Shown: one piece after another, positions 13,601 through 25,752 of the stretch
How the letters are laid out: every line of letters begins with the position of its first letter
How positions within the stretch are numbered: the stretch's first letter is position 1
Source of the DNA: Paralichthys olivaceus
Taxonomy: Eukaryota; Chordata; Actinopteri; Pleuronectiformes; Paralichthyidae
Direction: 5' to 3'
DNA length: 64,000 bases
Assembly (NCBI RefSeq): GCF_024713975.1
Contig: NC_091102.1
Location: forward strand, 20,619,001-20,683,000
The notes under the pieces: generated by a model
Seen by the model: the letters and a program-made list of their open reading frames with translations, nothing else
What the model was told of the DNA's origin: nothing
The model's database searches: none
Translations under genes and position numbers: made by a program

Positions 13601-16600
13601 GTACAATGAGGCTATGAAATGGGGGGAAACAGAAATATACGATTAATCTCAAACAAAGACAAATTATACTTTGTACCAAATTGAGATACTAGCTCCTTTA
13701 CATTTGTAGTTTAGTATGTCAAATAGTACAGTAGTAATGCAAATGATAGTGTATAACATGGATTTATGTTGCACATTTAAAGGAACCAAAGGCCATTTAA
13801 CAAAGTTAGGAAAATGAAAAGTATAAATGAAATGAATATTAGTCAATACATTGATATCAGAGATTTTTATAGTCCGACAATTGGTACCAAATGTACAGTA
13901 TCAGTTGGCCAGCACTGGTTCTGTAGTTTGATATTCTTCAGCTTTGACAGTGGTATCATGTTTTTCATCTAATTCTTCACAATAATTTTTTGAGTCAAAG
14001 AATAAACGAAACAGTGTATTTCCCCAAATAAACATCACTGAACTTTGAGTAATGACACACCAAATTAACATCTAAACAGGAAGTCCACTTTATTCAACAC
14101 CTCTGCTGCGCTTGTTTTGTTCAACTCACCAAAAGTGAAGATGCCATCCCAGCCGGCGATGTAGCGTTTCCAGTAGGGCAGCAGATTGCGGCTCCACTTG
14201 GGTGTCATCATTGCAGGCATGCTGTTTGTGAACATCTCACCTATGGCGTTGATGAAGTCTTGTGTACCTGCAGGGATTTCCTTTTCCAGACTCCCAAGCC
14301 TGGTCTCAAACAGAATGGAAGCAATACCTGAGTGGAGATGGTTAAGAAATAAGATGAGATAAGATACATGTAATACTTTATTAGTCCCACAATGGGGATA
14401 TTTGTAATATTACAGCATTAAGAGTCAAAAATAGGCATCACCAAGTTATAATAAAACATGCAATACTTGTGTAAGGATAATAATACTTCAATGTGAGTAA
14501 GGAAGATCAGAAAAACATCAAAATGATCAAAACCTGTCTTCATACCAGATAACAACCATCAATACCAATAATGAGACTTATAGAGTTCATGTATATGTTC
14601 TTGAGGTCCCTCTCCCCTCCCCTGACCCCACCACCCCATCTCTCTCTCTATTCTACTCCCTCATTGTCACCCACCTCCTTTTTCCCCATTTTTCTCGGCT
14701 CACCCCAACCGGTCGAGGCAGATGGCCGCCCACACTGAGTCTGGTTCTACCAGAGGTTTCTCCCAGTTAAAGAGAGAGTTTTTCCCGTCCACAGTCACCA
14801 AAGGGCTGCTCATTGTGGGAACTGTTGGGTTTAATATGATAGCTTCTGACTCTGCAACCTATGAGAGTAGGTATTTAGTTCAATTTAGTTTAAAAACAAA
14901 TAAATAAATAGAATAAAAATGGCACAGAGAGGTAATGACGTCTGATCTACTGAGCGGACCACATGGCTTTCATAGCACTGCCATACAAGCCAGTAGCCAG
15001 TCAGATTACCATTAGCCTCTCTCAACGGTATTGTGATTAATAGGCTGAAACACTTGATGACACCATAATTTATTCTTCTTCTAGCCATGGATTTTATTAT
15101 TGTTCTTGTGAAGCACTTTGTAACTTTGTTTAGATAAGTGCTATACCAGTACAGTTATTATTATTATTATTATCATTATTATTATTATTATTTGATTTGA
15201 GCAATTGTACCATTAATTTGAACAAGTGCACTTAGTAGAGCCTGAGTGATGGGACCTACTGTTGGTGAACAATAGATGGGGCTGCGTGTGGAGCCAAAGC
15301 CTGCCACCACATGTCTCCTTTGTTATGAAGACAACTCAGTCTCCCAGAGTCCTTTATCTTCTCGCCTAGGTGTGAAACCTGCCCCTGGACCCAACTTCCG
15401 GCTACTATTGTCACTGTGTGCCTGTGAGGTCACCAGGCCAATAAAACCCCAGTTCCCCCTCTGACTCAGTTCTCCTGGAGGAGAAGTGGGTCTCTCTCTC
15501 TCTCTCTCTCTTCCTTATCACTTCTCCTGGAAGAAAGGTGCACCTCTCATGCTCACCTAGCCAGGGAGACATTCTGCATAACCAAGCTCTTTCGACCTCC
15601 AAGCATGGCCTGCCTGAAGCAGACTGCTAAAACATTTCAAAAGGAAGCAACGCCAGAGTTATTTTCATAATGAATTGAATTTTGCCAACAATATTAAAAT
15701 TCAATATTTTTCTGACAGTCAAAGTTATTGAATGCCCAAAGGCACATCATTTAATGGTGCCACGTTCAGGTAGAATAATCCCAACATGAGTGTGCAGCTT
15801 TTATTGTCTTTCAGATTTTCTACAAACCCTCTAGTGAGAACTGATAGAGCTCATTGGCCACGTTGGTCACCAGATCTCCTGTTGGGCTGCTCTGGCGCAG
15901 AAAGTAGATCCTCTTGACGAAGTCTGTAACCACAGCATTGATAGCACCACCATACTGTGCAGAGTCCTTTGGGTGCAGCATTCGCTTGTTCAGCATCGCC
16001 CTCAGGTTGTGCCACTGCTCACCCTCCCTGGGAACAGAAGCCATCAATTATGGACACTGCAGCTTAGAAATCCAATTAGACCCATTTGGAATGCAAACAT
16101 TGACTTTTTTTCATAAGATCAAATAATTTAGATTTCATCCAAATCCAAATCAAATTCATCTCACCAAACGTGTTCCACACCACCCCTAAAAACGATTTGT
16201 CCCCAGACCTGATTCAACATTTAAATTACTCTAGGTTTAATAATTCAATTAAAATATTGGGGTTGGAAAGTTGACAGCTAGCATGAGACAACATGGTAAT
16301 ATTAAATGTCTGGATTATAAACGTCAATCACCAACAGGTCACCATCATTCCATCCATTTTTCTATCTTACACCGTGAAAGGCCCGTAGCCAAATCCTCTC
16401 ATGTCCCGATAGTCTCTCCACAGCGACATGTCTCCTCGACATGGGAACTTGTCATCATTCCTCATGACTTCCTCCAGCAGCTTTGGCGTGTTCACGGATA
16501 CCGCCTTCAGTCCGTCTCTGTATATGGGCCCATAGCGCTGCTTCTCATAGATCTAATGGCAAGAGAGATGAATTAGCAGATACACAAGCAGTCTGAGAAA

Positions 16601-17273
16601 TCATTAGGTGAGAAGAAAAAAAATAGAAATGCTACTGATGTGAACACAACTCGTGACGAGGAAAATGTATAGAGAATGAGCAGAGCATGTGAGTGTGTAA
16701 TTATTTAGGCATGACTGATGGCAACAGAAAGCAGGGGAAACAATCCTCTCCTCTGTGAGAGTGAGCGGAGATTAGCACTATTTATATGGGGGTTACCATG
16801 GGAACCAAGGTAATTCAACAGGAGGCCTGAAACTTTCTCGTATGCATCGACACTGGGGCAAATGAAATAAGCACAGCAGAGTCAAAACAGGGATTTCTGC
16901 TATGCATTAAAACATCCAGTGTACACTACTGGATGCAGATTAAAACAAGGATGCATCACTGTGATAGAAGCCTGGTGAATATATAAATATGTGACCTCAG
17001 GACACCATGCCAAGCAATGTGCTGCAGCTGGCATACCTGTAACTCATGCACACGGTTGTAGAAACCCTGGAACGCTATTCTGTAGATCATCTCCAAGAAG
17101 CTGACATGTGGCAGGTCCTTCACAGTCCGAGGTTTGTCCTGGAAGGTGGAGAGGACCCCCGGGGCAGATGAGGTGCTTCTCAACCTGGAGCGGAACCGGA
17201 CCGCGGCGATGGGGCATGGCAGCAGCCAGCCGCCATTCCTTTTTGTTAAGCATCGGAACAGACCTGAAGCCAT
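10671..17273 (-). CDS. cyp27a1: Sterol 26-hydroxylase, mitochondrial P450
   Basis: Nine coding exons on the minus strand: 17273-17037, 16552-16371, 16027-15828, 14327-14130, 13418-13255, 12627-12461, 12284-12203, 12044-11844, 10802-10671. All introns are GT-AG and phases join without a break, giving 520 aa (human about 531). The N-terminus is rich in Arg and Ser, as expected for a mitochondrial presequence. P450 landmarks are intact: I-helix AGVDTTSNT (323 onward, split between exons 5 and 6), ExxR at E380-R383, PERW at 435-438, and the haem loop FGFGVRGC with Cys461. The family hydroxylates the sterol side chain at C26/27 in bile-acid synthesis, using adrenodoxin for electrons. CYP27B1 and CYP27C1 are the nearest alternatives; synteny with bcs1l and plcd4 favours CYP27A1. 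The start is the first ATG giving the presequence; two adjacent upstream-looking ATGs lie out of frame or in the leader. Confidence 0.95.
14590..14895 (+). repeat. Retroelement 3'-end-like fish repeat
   Basis: Within cyp27a1 intron 3. It carries the recognisable run GAGTCTGGTTCTACCAGAGG, then AGTTTTTCCCGTCCACAGTC and GCTGCTCATTGTGGGAACTG, words seen in very many fish loci at the 3' end of a dispersed element. It is preceded by a C-rich, CTCTCT-rich stretch. No coding sequence remains. Exact family not assigned. Confidence 0.5.
15095..15195 (+). repeat. Retroelement tail with (TTA)n
   Basis: GTGAAGCACTTTGTAACTTT followed by AAGTGCTATA and a (TTA)n run from about 15155 to 15192. This is the usual tail of fish LINE/SINE 3' ends and may be the continuation of the repeat at 14.6-14.9 kb, separated by unrelated sequence. 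It lies in cyp27a1 intron 3. Confidence 0.55.
15491..15511. repeat. (TC)n microsatellite
   Basis: A perfect TC run of about ten units in cyp27a1 intron 3. Confidence 0.95.
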
Positions 17274-19382
17274 GATGATGGAAAAATAGTATAAACAATG
17301 GGCCCAGACCAGAGTAGCTAAGCAGGGAGGAGTCATGTCTCGCTGAATGATTAACCCTTCCACCCCAGCTCTCAAGGATCTACCAGGAACTGGAAGGGTA
17401 GAAGGTCATTCCACTCATATACATGAAATGCAAAATAAATGAGAGAGTCCTGTTTAGTGTGCTGGGTATCTAAAACACTTGGAAAACTACATAATCCAGA
17501 CAAATATTGCTCAAATGCATTGTAACAATACTTTTTGCAGTGGTGCTTTTCCATGTACTACATATACATTTTTTAAAAATGAATGTCTTAACTATGATGT
17601 CGATGTTCTTGATGACAAAAAGAGACAATAGAGACTTTTAAACCTTATATTATTTAAACAATATTAGATTCAAATACACAGTACATCTCTGTATTCTGGA
17701 ACTGTCTCTCTCCCTGGGAAGAACATCAAACCACATTGGTTATCTTTGGCTTTCTCTCCATTGCATAACTGAAAGCACAATTTTAAATAAATTATACTTG
17801 TGGTTTTATTATAAGTGTGAAAATCAATTGGTCTCTGCTCCATTTGAGTCTGCCTCTATTGGGGTTTTATTTTTCTTCTCTCCACAGTCACCATTTGTGA
17901 AAGGTCTCAACCTTACTATGTGAAGAGCGTAGAGATCATAGATGTTGTGCTTTAGGGCTTTTTGAATGAAATGTGTAAAATTTCTGTCATCTTGAAGACT
18001 AGTACTTTTACTTGTGAGTTTCTGGTCTAATAAGTTCTGGTCTAGTTTCTGCACAGTATCGTATATGATGGAAATCTATTTAGTATCATATTCATCTCTA
18101 TAAATAGATGTGAATACTCAGAGTCTGAATTTGAGGGACTTTGGGGCCAGAAGCCATCTGGTTTCTTCTTCTAGTTTGACCAACCATGTTTGGTTCCCTA
18201 TAGGTAAACGGTTGGTGGAGAAGTAAACACTGTAATGTCAAGTATGTGCTCTTTAATTTATCTGCATTAAAGGTTCAGTGTGTAGAATTTAGGGACATCT
18301 AGAGGTGACGTTTCATGTTGCAGACAAATACTTTGCATCTCACCCTCCCCTTCCCAACATGAAAGAGAACCTGTGGTGAACTTCAGTTATCATGAAAACT
18401 CAAAAGGTTTTAGTTTGTCCAGTTAGGACGACAGAAAAAAAACATTGTGGCCTCCACAGAGAGGACCCCCCCCCATGCAAATATTAAGTATTTAAATATA
18501 AAGCGACAATTCTACGGTAGAGAAAACAACAATTCATACACACCAGTGAAAACATCACTATTTCACATTCAATTTCTGCCAATAAATACCTTTCACCTAA
18601 ATCTTACACACTGGACCTTTAAGATGCCAATAGTTGTTGGTAGAGATGAACCAAAATGTCATCTGGACCTGTCATGGATTTTTCATAGACACTGTCTCTT
18701 GTCCTCTCTGGGGCAGAGTGCAACAGGCTGCTGTGTTTGAGAAGTGGGAGAGCTTGGCGAAGGTCAAAGGCTTCACTCCCTAGACATCACAGATATGAGA
18801 CTTCGCAACACTGTCTCCATAACTAGAAAATACATTTAATTGTTTAGGAACAAGCAGACCCGTAGATTAAATGATCTGTTGGGGTTTAAAGTGTGACTGC
18901 AGGAAAGCAGACTTCAGAATATGAGATAGCATCATGCACAGATGTTGTGTGGATGAATTCTGATTTTCTCCTTGGCCAAGCTTCAATAAATATTTCAGCA
19001 TAAGACGTCAAAGGGCTCCTGAACGCTTCCTTCACTGATGAATGGGCACTGATCAGCAGATTTTCCACAACAGGACCTAAAACACCTACAAAAAGCATAG
19101 CTGTTTATGTTTTGTAATGTGAAATGTTGAATTCTTGGACTGTAAACAGTGAACAGAAGACAAAGTCTTGGCCCAAATATCCAGTCTTTACACCAAAAAC
19201 CTAAAATATTGGTCTTTACCCCCAGAGGCTGATTTGTTGTCAGCTGATAGTCAATTGGCTTTTAGATTGGTATCATGTAGTCTATGGTATCATAGCACAT
19301 TTGTTTTAATAATAATAATAATACTAATATACTTTCAACTGGAAACAAATGGTGAAAACTATTTATGTTTCTCATATTTCTC
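17274..19382. other. cyp27a1-bcs1l intergenic spacer
   Basis: About 2.1 kb between the cyp27a1 start and the bcs1l 3' end. It must hold the cyp27a1 promoter. The only structured element I can name is the MITE at 18.27-18.62 kb. No exon of RNF25, STK36 or TTLL4, which separate these two genes in human, is visible. Confidence 0.6.
18267..18622 (-). mobile_element. MITE copy A (inverted orientation)
   Basis: A 356-bp element bounded by imperfect terminal inverted repeats of about 26 bp: the left end starts TTAAAGGTTCAGTGTGTAG, and the reverse of the right end starts TTAAAGGTCCAGTGTGTAA, with about 23 of 26 matches. The interior has no coding frame. On the minus strand it contains GGTCCTCTCTGTGGAGGCCA, which matches the interior of copy B. 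The ends sit on TTAA, which may be the target site. A non-autonomous DNA transposon is the best reading. Confidence 0.75.
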
Positions 19383-19388
19383 TTTATT
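19383..19388 (-). terminator. bcs1l poly(A) signal candidate
   Basis: AATAAA on the minus strand only 24 bases after the bcs1l stop codon. If used, the 3' UTR would be about 40-50 bases. I saw no equally good hexamer close by, but a downstream variant signal is possible. Confidence 0.4.
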
Positions 19389-19411
19389 CAACTCCAAACA
19401 TCCTCTTCTCA

Positions 19412-22400
19412 TCATCCTTTGATTTGGCCAACATTGTCTATAGATCCTGCAGAGTCCATTTTGTGCAGCAGAAAGTGTCCTTGCACCTGAGCAGCACTGA
19501 TCTCAGAGTGGGCAGCTAACGCGCGCTCTGCAAACCGCTCTCCTTCAGAAGCAGGCTCTCCTGGGTAGAACCGCCGGAACATCTGGGTGAGCTGCCAGTG
19601 TGTGCAGTGGCCGATGTACTGCTTCAGATCCACACGGCCGGGTCGGATAAGCGCTGCGTCCAACCTGTGAGCAGAGAGCTCTCAATCAACATCACTGACA
19701 AAAAAAAAATGTCAAAGTCATATAGATAGGCCGTGAATAAACCAGTTATATAGTATAACTATAATTCTGTTGTTCAATTGTTGTTTTAAACTTTAAAATT
19801 GTTTTAATATTTTGAAGTTACTTGTTTTTTGTACACTTGGGGCAGCCCAAGAACTAACTATCTACTTTGGCCAGAGAGAGAGATGGTCGCTGGCAACGGC
19901 CCTGACTCAGTATTAACATCTGTCTCAGGTGATCCAATCACATTTGGATAGTTTGAACACACACGACACATTGAGGATGAATTTGAGCTCTGATCACTCA
20001 AACCACATTCGGAGGTGATCTGGAACATATGTGGCCACATTCTTTCAGTAATGTGAACACAAAGGTGTCCTGGGTCAGATTGAAGAGCTGGTTTTACATC
20101 GTCTGACCCACTGGTTTCATAAAGAACTGAACGGAATTGTACACTTGTCGGTGTTTTGCATACAGGGCACACCGGGCACAGACACTGGAAACACACACTC
20201 TCGCCCAAAGGCACGCGTGGGGTGTGTGTTCGTGTGGCTACATCCGCTAGCTTAAGCACTTCCAGATGGACATTTAGGCTGAATACACGGTGTAAATGAC
20301 CTTATTTCCAGTTGGATATGACTGTCGGGGCTTTGATAATGAGTGAATTTTAATTTTTTTTAAGAAATATCCCGTTGAGGCTGTTAACTTGTGATCAGAA
20401 CACCCAAATTAAAGGTTTGAACAGGGTCATTGTGGCAGACAGTGACAGCTGACTGCTGTGAGTGGAACCAAGACTCAGGGGGAAAGTGTGTGCAGGATGG
20501 AAAACTAAATCAAATTCGAAGAATAGGCAAAAGAGCTTTGTAGAGCTGAGGAGAACTGCAGAGTTCAGTGATGGCCAATGACGTTTACTATCAGCACTTT
20601 GTTTACAAATACCCATCCAGGCTTACCTGTCAATGAAATTGGTGGTCATAAAAACTATTCTGGCCTCAGAGGAAGCCACTCCATCCAGAGAGTTGAGCAG
20701 ACCACTGAAGGTCAGTCTTCCCATTCCCTGATAGGCCAGAGGGTCTGTGAGGCAAAGACAAAGGTAACATGAAACACTAAGAACAGCCGCTGCCAATTTT
20801 AACTTGTGGATGAATGAAAAATCATATTATTAAAAATATATTTCTCAATACATTGATAAAAGTGAAAAATAATTAAGATTCATTAAGATGAAAGATTCTA
20901 ACAACTAACCCTAAACCAAGTTTCCCCCAGCTCTACTTACTCTCTGGGGTAAGCGTGTCTCGACTGACGAAGGCTGCGTCCACATCCTCCAACAGTATGA
21001 TGCTTTGCTGCGGTGCAACGCTCAGGAGGTGGTTGAGACGGTCGTCAGACAGGGTTCGGTCACTCAGACTCATCAGACAGATGCTGTAGCCCAGCTCACC
21101 AGCCAGTGCCGTGCTGAAGCAGAAAGATTCACAGACGCATGATGAGAACATACACAATAGGGTTTACTTGACTTAGTCCATCTACAGCAATACTTCAAGT
21201 ACTAGCACACTCACATAAAGCTACTTTTTCCACATCCTGGGGGTCCATACAGCAGATATCCTCTTCTGTAGGGGATGCCTGCAAAGATAAAAATAGTTCA
21301 GGTGACCAAGACAGAGGATTGTGCTTTACAAAGCTGATCAACAACAAAATTGTACACATGCTGTAGCACATGCACAGACACCGACAAGGCCAAAACCATT
21401 ACATCTGACAATAGAAGTGATCATGACAGTAAAACATAAATATATATTTAGATAATATCAATATAAATCACTGGAAGACAACTTTCATATATACCGAACA
21501 AATACGTTTGAGCCCTGGTATATTGTACCTCTGTCTGTATACCACTTGGGGTTTCCAATGAAGTCCTTCACATCGTCTACGAGCTTTTCAGCCACACCAG
21601 CCTCCAGGACCACGGAGCTCAGGGGCCTGCGTCGCCGTGGAAATCCAAAGGGTCTCCACTCAGCACCCATGGCTGTGTACATCACTGTCCGCCCCTCCTC
21701 CTGCTTCAGGGCCAGTTCTCTTGCTACAAAACATGATTTACAGCTGCACTGAATTGCCTATAAGTGGATAAAGGTCACAACACTAGTGCATATGACAAGA
21801 ATCTCTAGGTACACACTGTAGCTTTTTACCTTCTTGTAGGATATTAAAGAAGATTTGTCTGTCTCTGCCTAAAGCAGTGAAGGTGACAGACTCCCATGGG
21901 GTTCCAGTGTTCAGATCCACCATCTGCTTCTCTCTGGTCCTCTCCACCCTGATCCACTTCCTCCCATACCTGCAGAGCACAATGGTGGACAATACCACAA
22001 CATGCTATAAGTTAACTGATTCATAAATGTAGATATGTTAAGGTTGAAACGAAGGTCAAGTTCATATATTCTAATGTAAATTTACTAAAAATGTGTTTAT
22101 AATGTTTACAGTAATTAACATATTTATGTTTATACATTCATAATTTAAATATTTCATAAGAACAGGAGTATCGATGTGTTGATCCTGCCTCTGTAGTGCT
22201 TTCACCTTTACCTTAGTCTGAGGCCTTTCTGGCTTCTTATTGGTTAGTTGAGTCACAAGAGAGTGAGAAGCAGGAAGTGCGTGTTGTAGATGACCAGTGT
22301 AAAGAACATTAAGGTCAGAAAGTGATCTGTTTCCATCTTGTTGCTTTACAAGAGTGATCCAACTACCCCACACTGAACCCTCACGTTACAGTGTTATCTC

Positions 22401-22832
22401 TATAATCTCATGTCGTACACCTCAAACCTGATGCAACGCTTTAAAAACAAGTGTGTAAAGCGTATTGATACCCTGCAGACCTACATGTAATCAAGTATGC
22501 CTTAACTCTCACCAGATGATGTGGTTTCCGGGGCTTGGGTGAAAGTCAAACTGCGTGTGCACCCGTCCGCTTTCATGTGCCAGGTAAGAGGTCTGCACGC
22601 TCAGGTGCTGGGTGTGCCTGGCGTGCTTGGTGATCCAGCTCAGCAGCCAGTGGTAGCTCTTGTCCCTGCTGGGGACCTCCAGAGTGATCATGTAGTTCCT
22701 GCGGAAGAAGACCATCCCCACCTGGGCACCTTTCCTGGCCACTGCCAATGCTGTGCCAACCCCAACCAGTCCAAAGCCTGCCCCGAAGTATGGGTTGTCC
22801 TTCAGGCCGTCCAGGAAGTCCGACAGAGGCAT
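19412..22832 (-). CDS. bcs1l: Mitochondrial chaperone BCS1 (AAA ATPase)
   Basis: Seven coding exons on the minus strand: 22832-22513, 21969-21830, 21723-21529, 21278-21215, 21113-20941, 20744-20627, 19664-19412. All introns are GT-AG with matching phases; 420 aa (human 419). The N-terminus [20 protein letters not shown] leads into a single hydrophobic, glycine-rich membrane segment at about 16-34, followed by the internal import and BCS1-specific region. The AAA domain has Walker A GPPGCGKS at 230-237 and Walker B IILLEDVD at 278-285. A conserved FMTTNFID segment and the arginine-rich LIRPGRVD follow. The family translocates folded Rieske Fe-S protein into complex III across the inner mitochondrial membrane. 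A 5' UTR acceptor lies 54 bases upstream. The gene is head to head with znf142. Confidence 0.97.
19860..20260. repeat. Possible dispersed repeat in bcs1l intron 6
   Basis: The segment with TCTCAGGTGATCCAATCACA, GATCACTCAAACCACATTCG and GAGGTGATCTGGAACATATG reads like a dispersed fish DNA-transposon fragment, with its repeated GGTGATC-type words. It is also open for 133 codons on the minus strand, but that frame has no recognisable domain. Single copy within this window, so the call rests on pattern memory alone. Confidence 0.3.
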
Positions 22833-22886
22833 GATGCTGGGATCAGACTTTATACAGATGTGATGACGCCGTGTGGCAGCACAGAC
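22833..22886 (-). other. bcs1l 5' UTR part of exon 2
   Basis: On the minus strand a good acceptor, TCTCTTTTCCTCTGCAG, ends at 22887, so the first coding exon probably starts at 22886 with 54 bases of leader before the ATG. A matching upstream donor, CGCAG|GTTAGT, is at 24726/24725, which would place a noncoding exon 1 next to the znf142 promoter. The pairing is inferred. Confidence 0.5.
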
Positions 22887-23637
22887 CTGCAGAGGAAAAG
22901 AGACAAGGCAGGCAGGTTGGAGATAAACAGTGTCTGTGGACCTGTAGCTTAGTTGTGCACACTAATGGCAGCTGCTGTTACTTTGTAATCATGACACAGT
23001 ACTGACCTACATGTCTTCTCCTTCATCTCGTATGGCCATGGTGAGACACTGGTGGTCTCCACAGTTTCCCAGCAGACAGCGGGGCTCAGCCTCCTACAGC
23101 TCCATGTGTGCACTGTGTGGATTTCAGTGTGTTCAATTCAAGCAGCGACCTCTAGCAGCACTTCCTGTGTTTCATTGTTCTCACTCCGACGGCTCGCCTG
23201 GCCTCTGCACATTCGTTCCTCACCCCACATTGTGACAGGTTTTAGCTGACAAGCTAAAGTCAAGCAGGTGCATTGTGTCTTTTATTTAAAGTATGTAATA
23301 AAATGATGTGTGGATTTTACAGAAAGGAAGCAACAGTGGAGATTTAACTGCGGCCATGTGGTCCGTCGTTTGTGAAAACCCTTTATATACAGTATATGGT
23401 GAAAACACGGTAACGCCAGGCGCACTTTGAAAATTGATGTGCGTCTAATCATTGCATTACGGTACAGGTGCTCGCAGCGGAATAAAAGACAAACATTGAA
23501 AGTTTAATGACATTTATCGAGGACGTTTGATTAAATAAGTAAAAAGATTGTTGTTTACAGACAAGATATTAACACGTATAAGGAAATGGAATATTATGTT
23601 TCTGATAGAAATTTAAACGGATCGGCTACTTCTCCAT

Positions 23638-24370
23638 GGCATTCATAACTTGCTCTTATTAAATCCTTAAAAGCTGATAGATTGTCTGCACGTCACAAGA
23701 GATTTTACACTAGAGATTTTCGCAGAAAGAAAAGGAAAGTTGGCGAGTTTTAAATTATAGCACACTATTTTTTAAAGATGTAACAAAGAATATTTCACCT
23801 CACTCTTGTTCATGGTGACCCTCACTGTCTGTATGTCAAGATTCAGTTTTGACCTAGAAATTTTGAGAAAATTAAGGGGAAATGTGGCTATTTTCTCACT
23901 ATGGGATCCATAACATGCTCCCATTAAATATTAATTAAAACAAAATACACCTTAGTCTTATTCATGGTGACCCCACTGTCTGTATGTTAGGTTTCAAACT
24001 GTTTTACTGTATAAACTTTGTGAAAATTAAAGGGAAATTTGGCAAATTTTCACTATATAGGCCTATATGAAATATTCAGGTTTTTTTTTTTCATTTTTAA
24101 GAGGTGACACAGATATTTCACTTCACTCTTGTTTATGGTGACCTTCATGGTCTGCATGTCAAGTTTAAGAAGATTTTAATACATTTTGAGAAAATTAAAG
24201 GGAAATGTGGTTGATTTTCATTATAGCACTCATGACCTGCTCATATTTAATATTTAAAAAAACTCCTCAAGAGGTGACAAAGACTTTTCACCTCATTCTT
24301 GTTCAGGATGACCCCCACAGTCTGTATGTAAAGTTTCAGTATTACCTACAAATCATCCACCTAAGGGTTC
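23638..24370 (+). repeat. Diverged tandem repeat, period about 155-170 bp
   Basis: Four units can be aligned by eye, starting near 23.79, 23.95, 24.12 and 24.29 kb, with a partial unit before the first. Each carries TTTCACCTCACTCTTGTTCA, then a variant of ATGGTGACCCCACTGTCTGT, then GAAAATTAAAGGGAAATGTGG, then CATGACCTGCTC(A/C)(T/C)ATT. Copies differ by substitutions and small indels. There is no coding potential. It lies between bcs1l exon 2 and the shared bcs1l/znf142 5' region. Confidence 0.8.
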
Positions 24371-24725
24371 TAATTCAACATCAAATACCAGTCATTGTCT
24401 AAACTTTCCTAATGAAATACAACACAGCGGGATTCTGTGTTGGCCCTTGCAGGCTTTGACACAGGCACAGCCCCAAGTTATCAGGCTCTGCTTCATGAAA
24501 TCTAACTCAAGAATAATAAGAGGAGGGGAAATTTCACTTCTGTGTGAGGTCCAGCAACTCTCAGGTTTCCTGGAAACTGAGGGAGCAGATAAACTGGGAG
24601 AAGGAGCAAGTCGGAAAAAGCAGTGGTTCAAAATCAATATTGAATCCTCAGAGAAAAGGTGTGGAAAACAATAAGTGACCCATGGCAAAAACAAGGGGAT
24701 GTGAAACAATAACATGGAGACTAAC

Positions 24726-25174
24726 CTGCGCTCAATGCAAAATGAGAAATAATAAGCAGGCTGTCACATTACATTGAAACACCAGTGGGTCTGTGTGATC
24801 AGGCTGCAAAGTTCATGGGAGGAAATGATAAATACATTTGTAAAAACAGTCTGGATCTGGACAGACGGTGTCACACGAAGGGACAATGAGGGAGAATGAA
24901 CAGAAGGGGGCAGCCACGGCCAACTTCCGCAAAACCTGAAAGAAGAGGAAGAAGAGGAGTCGCAGAAGAAGCTAGCTCAATTATGCTATTACAGCTTTAT
25001 TAACATATAAATATTCTCATTTAAACTACGTGTTTCTTCGTATTCTAACATTCAGCAGAAATGAATCTATGTTTACGAGCCGGATGTGGCAGCCGTATTG
25101 TTGAAGTGGTCCATGTTGATGTGTGTTTCACAGATACACAGCTCTGCAGAAACCCGGGCAGTAGGTCCGATAGT
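24726..25174. promoter_or_regulatory. Probable bidirectional bcs1l/znf142 promoter
   Basis: Two donors point away from each other: GTTAGT on the minus strand after 24726 (bcs1l side) and GTGAGT on the plus strand after 25174 (znf142 side). Between them is an ETS-like CGGAAGT on the minus strand near 24930, a GAAGAGGAAGAAGAGGAG run, and locally more CpG than the flanks. No TATA box stands out. In mammals these two genes are also head to head. Transcription start sites are not determinable from sequence alone. Confidence 0.45.
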
Positions 25175-25536
25175 GTGAGTAAAACACAGGGACATGTGTC
25201 TGTGTTGTGTATTATTACATGATCGTGTCGTTATTATATGGCAGCTTTCTCAGTATTTACAAGACTGTTGTGTTTTTAATTTGGAGCTAAATAAACAAAG
25301 CAAACGGGTATTACAGCTGTAACTTGTACTGAAATATAAATACTGTGTTCATAGAATGTTAGACAAAAAAATTGGATTCAGTTGTTTTTATTGGGTATGA
25401 TGGACACTGATGAGGACCATTGTGTTAGGTTCATTTATTATTTTATTGAAGATCTTTTCATAGGCATGTGTGTGCATGTATGTATATGTATGTGTGTACA
25501 TATACATGTGTGTATGCAAATGTGCAATGTGTATAA

Positions 25537-25561
25537 ATATATATATATATATATATATATG
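25537..25561. repeat. (AT)n microsatellite
   Basis: A perfect AT run of about twelve units, preceded by a TGTGTATG-rich stretch, in the znf142 5' intron. Confidence 0.95.
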
Positions 25562-25752
25562 ATTATCAGCATATACATTGGCTCGTTTATATATTTTATA
25601 TTAAGTTTTATTTATTTCGTTTTGTTATTTCTATCCATCTATCTAAAAATAGTGGCGGAAACATGAGCCTATAATAAAAATACAAATATCTCTTGTGACA
25701 TGTTTTTCCATTGAAACTAAATGCTGTGCTGTGTTTGCTTTTTTGTCCAGAC

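Noticed and set aside
19858-20259. 133-codon minus-strand frame inside bcs1l intron 6
   Set aside because: No domain, no paired splice sites, and the DNA looks like a dispersed repeat fragment.
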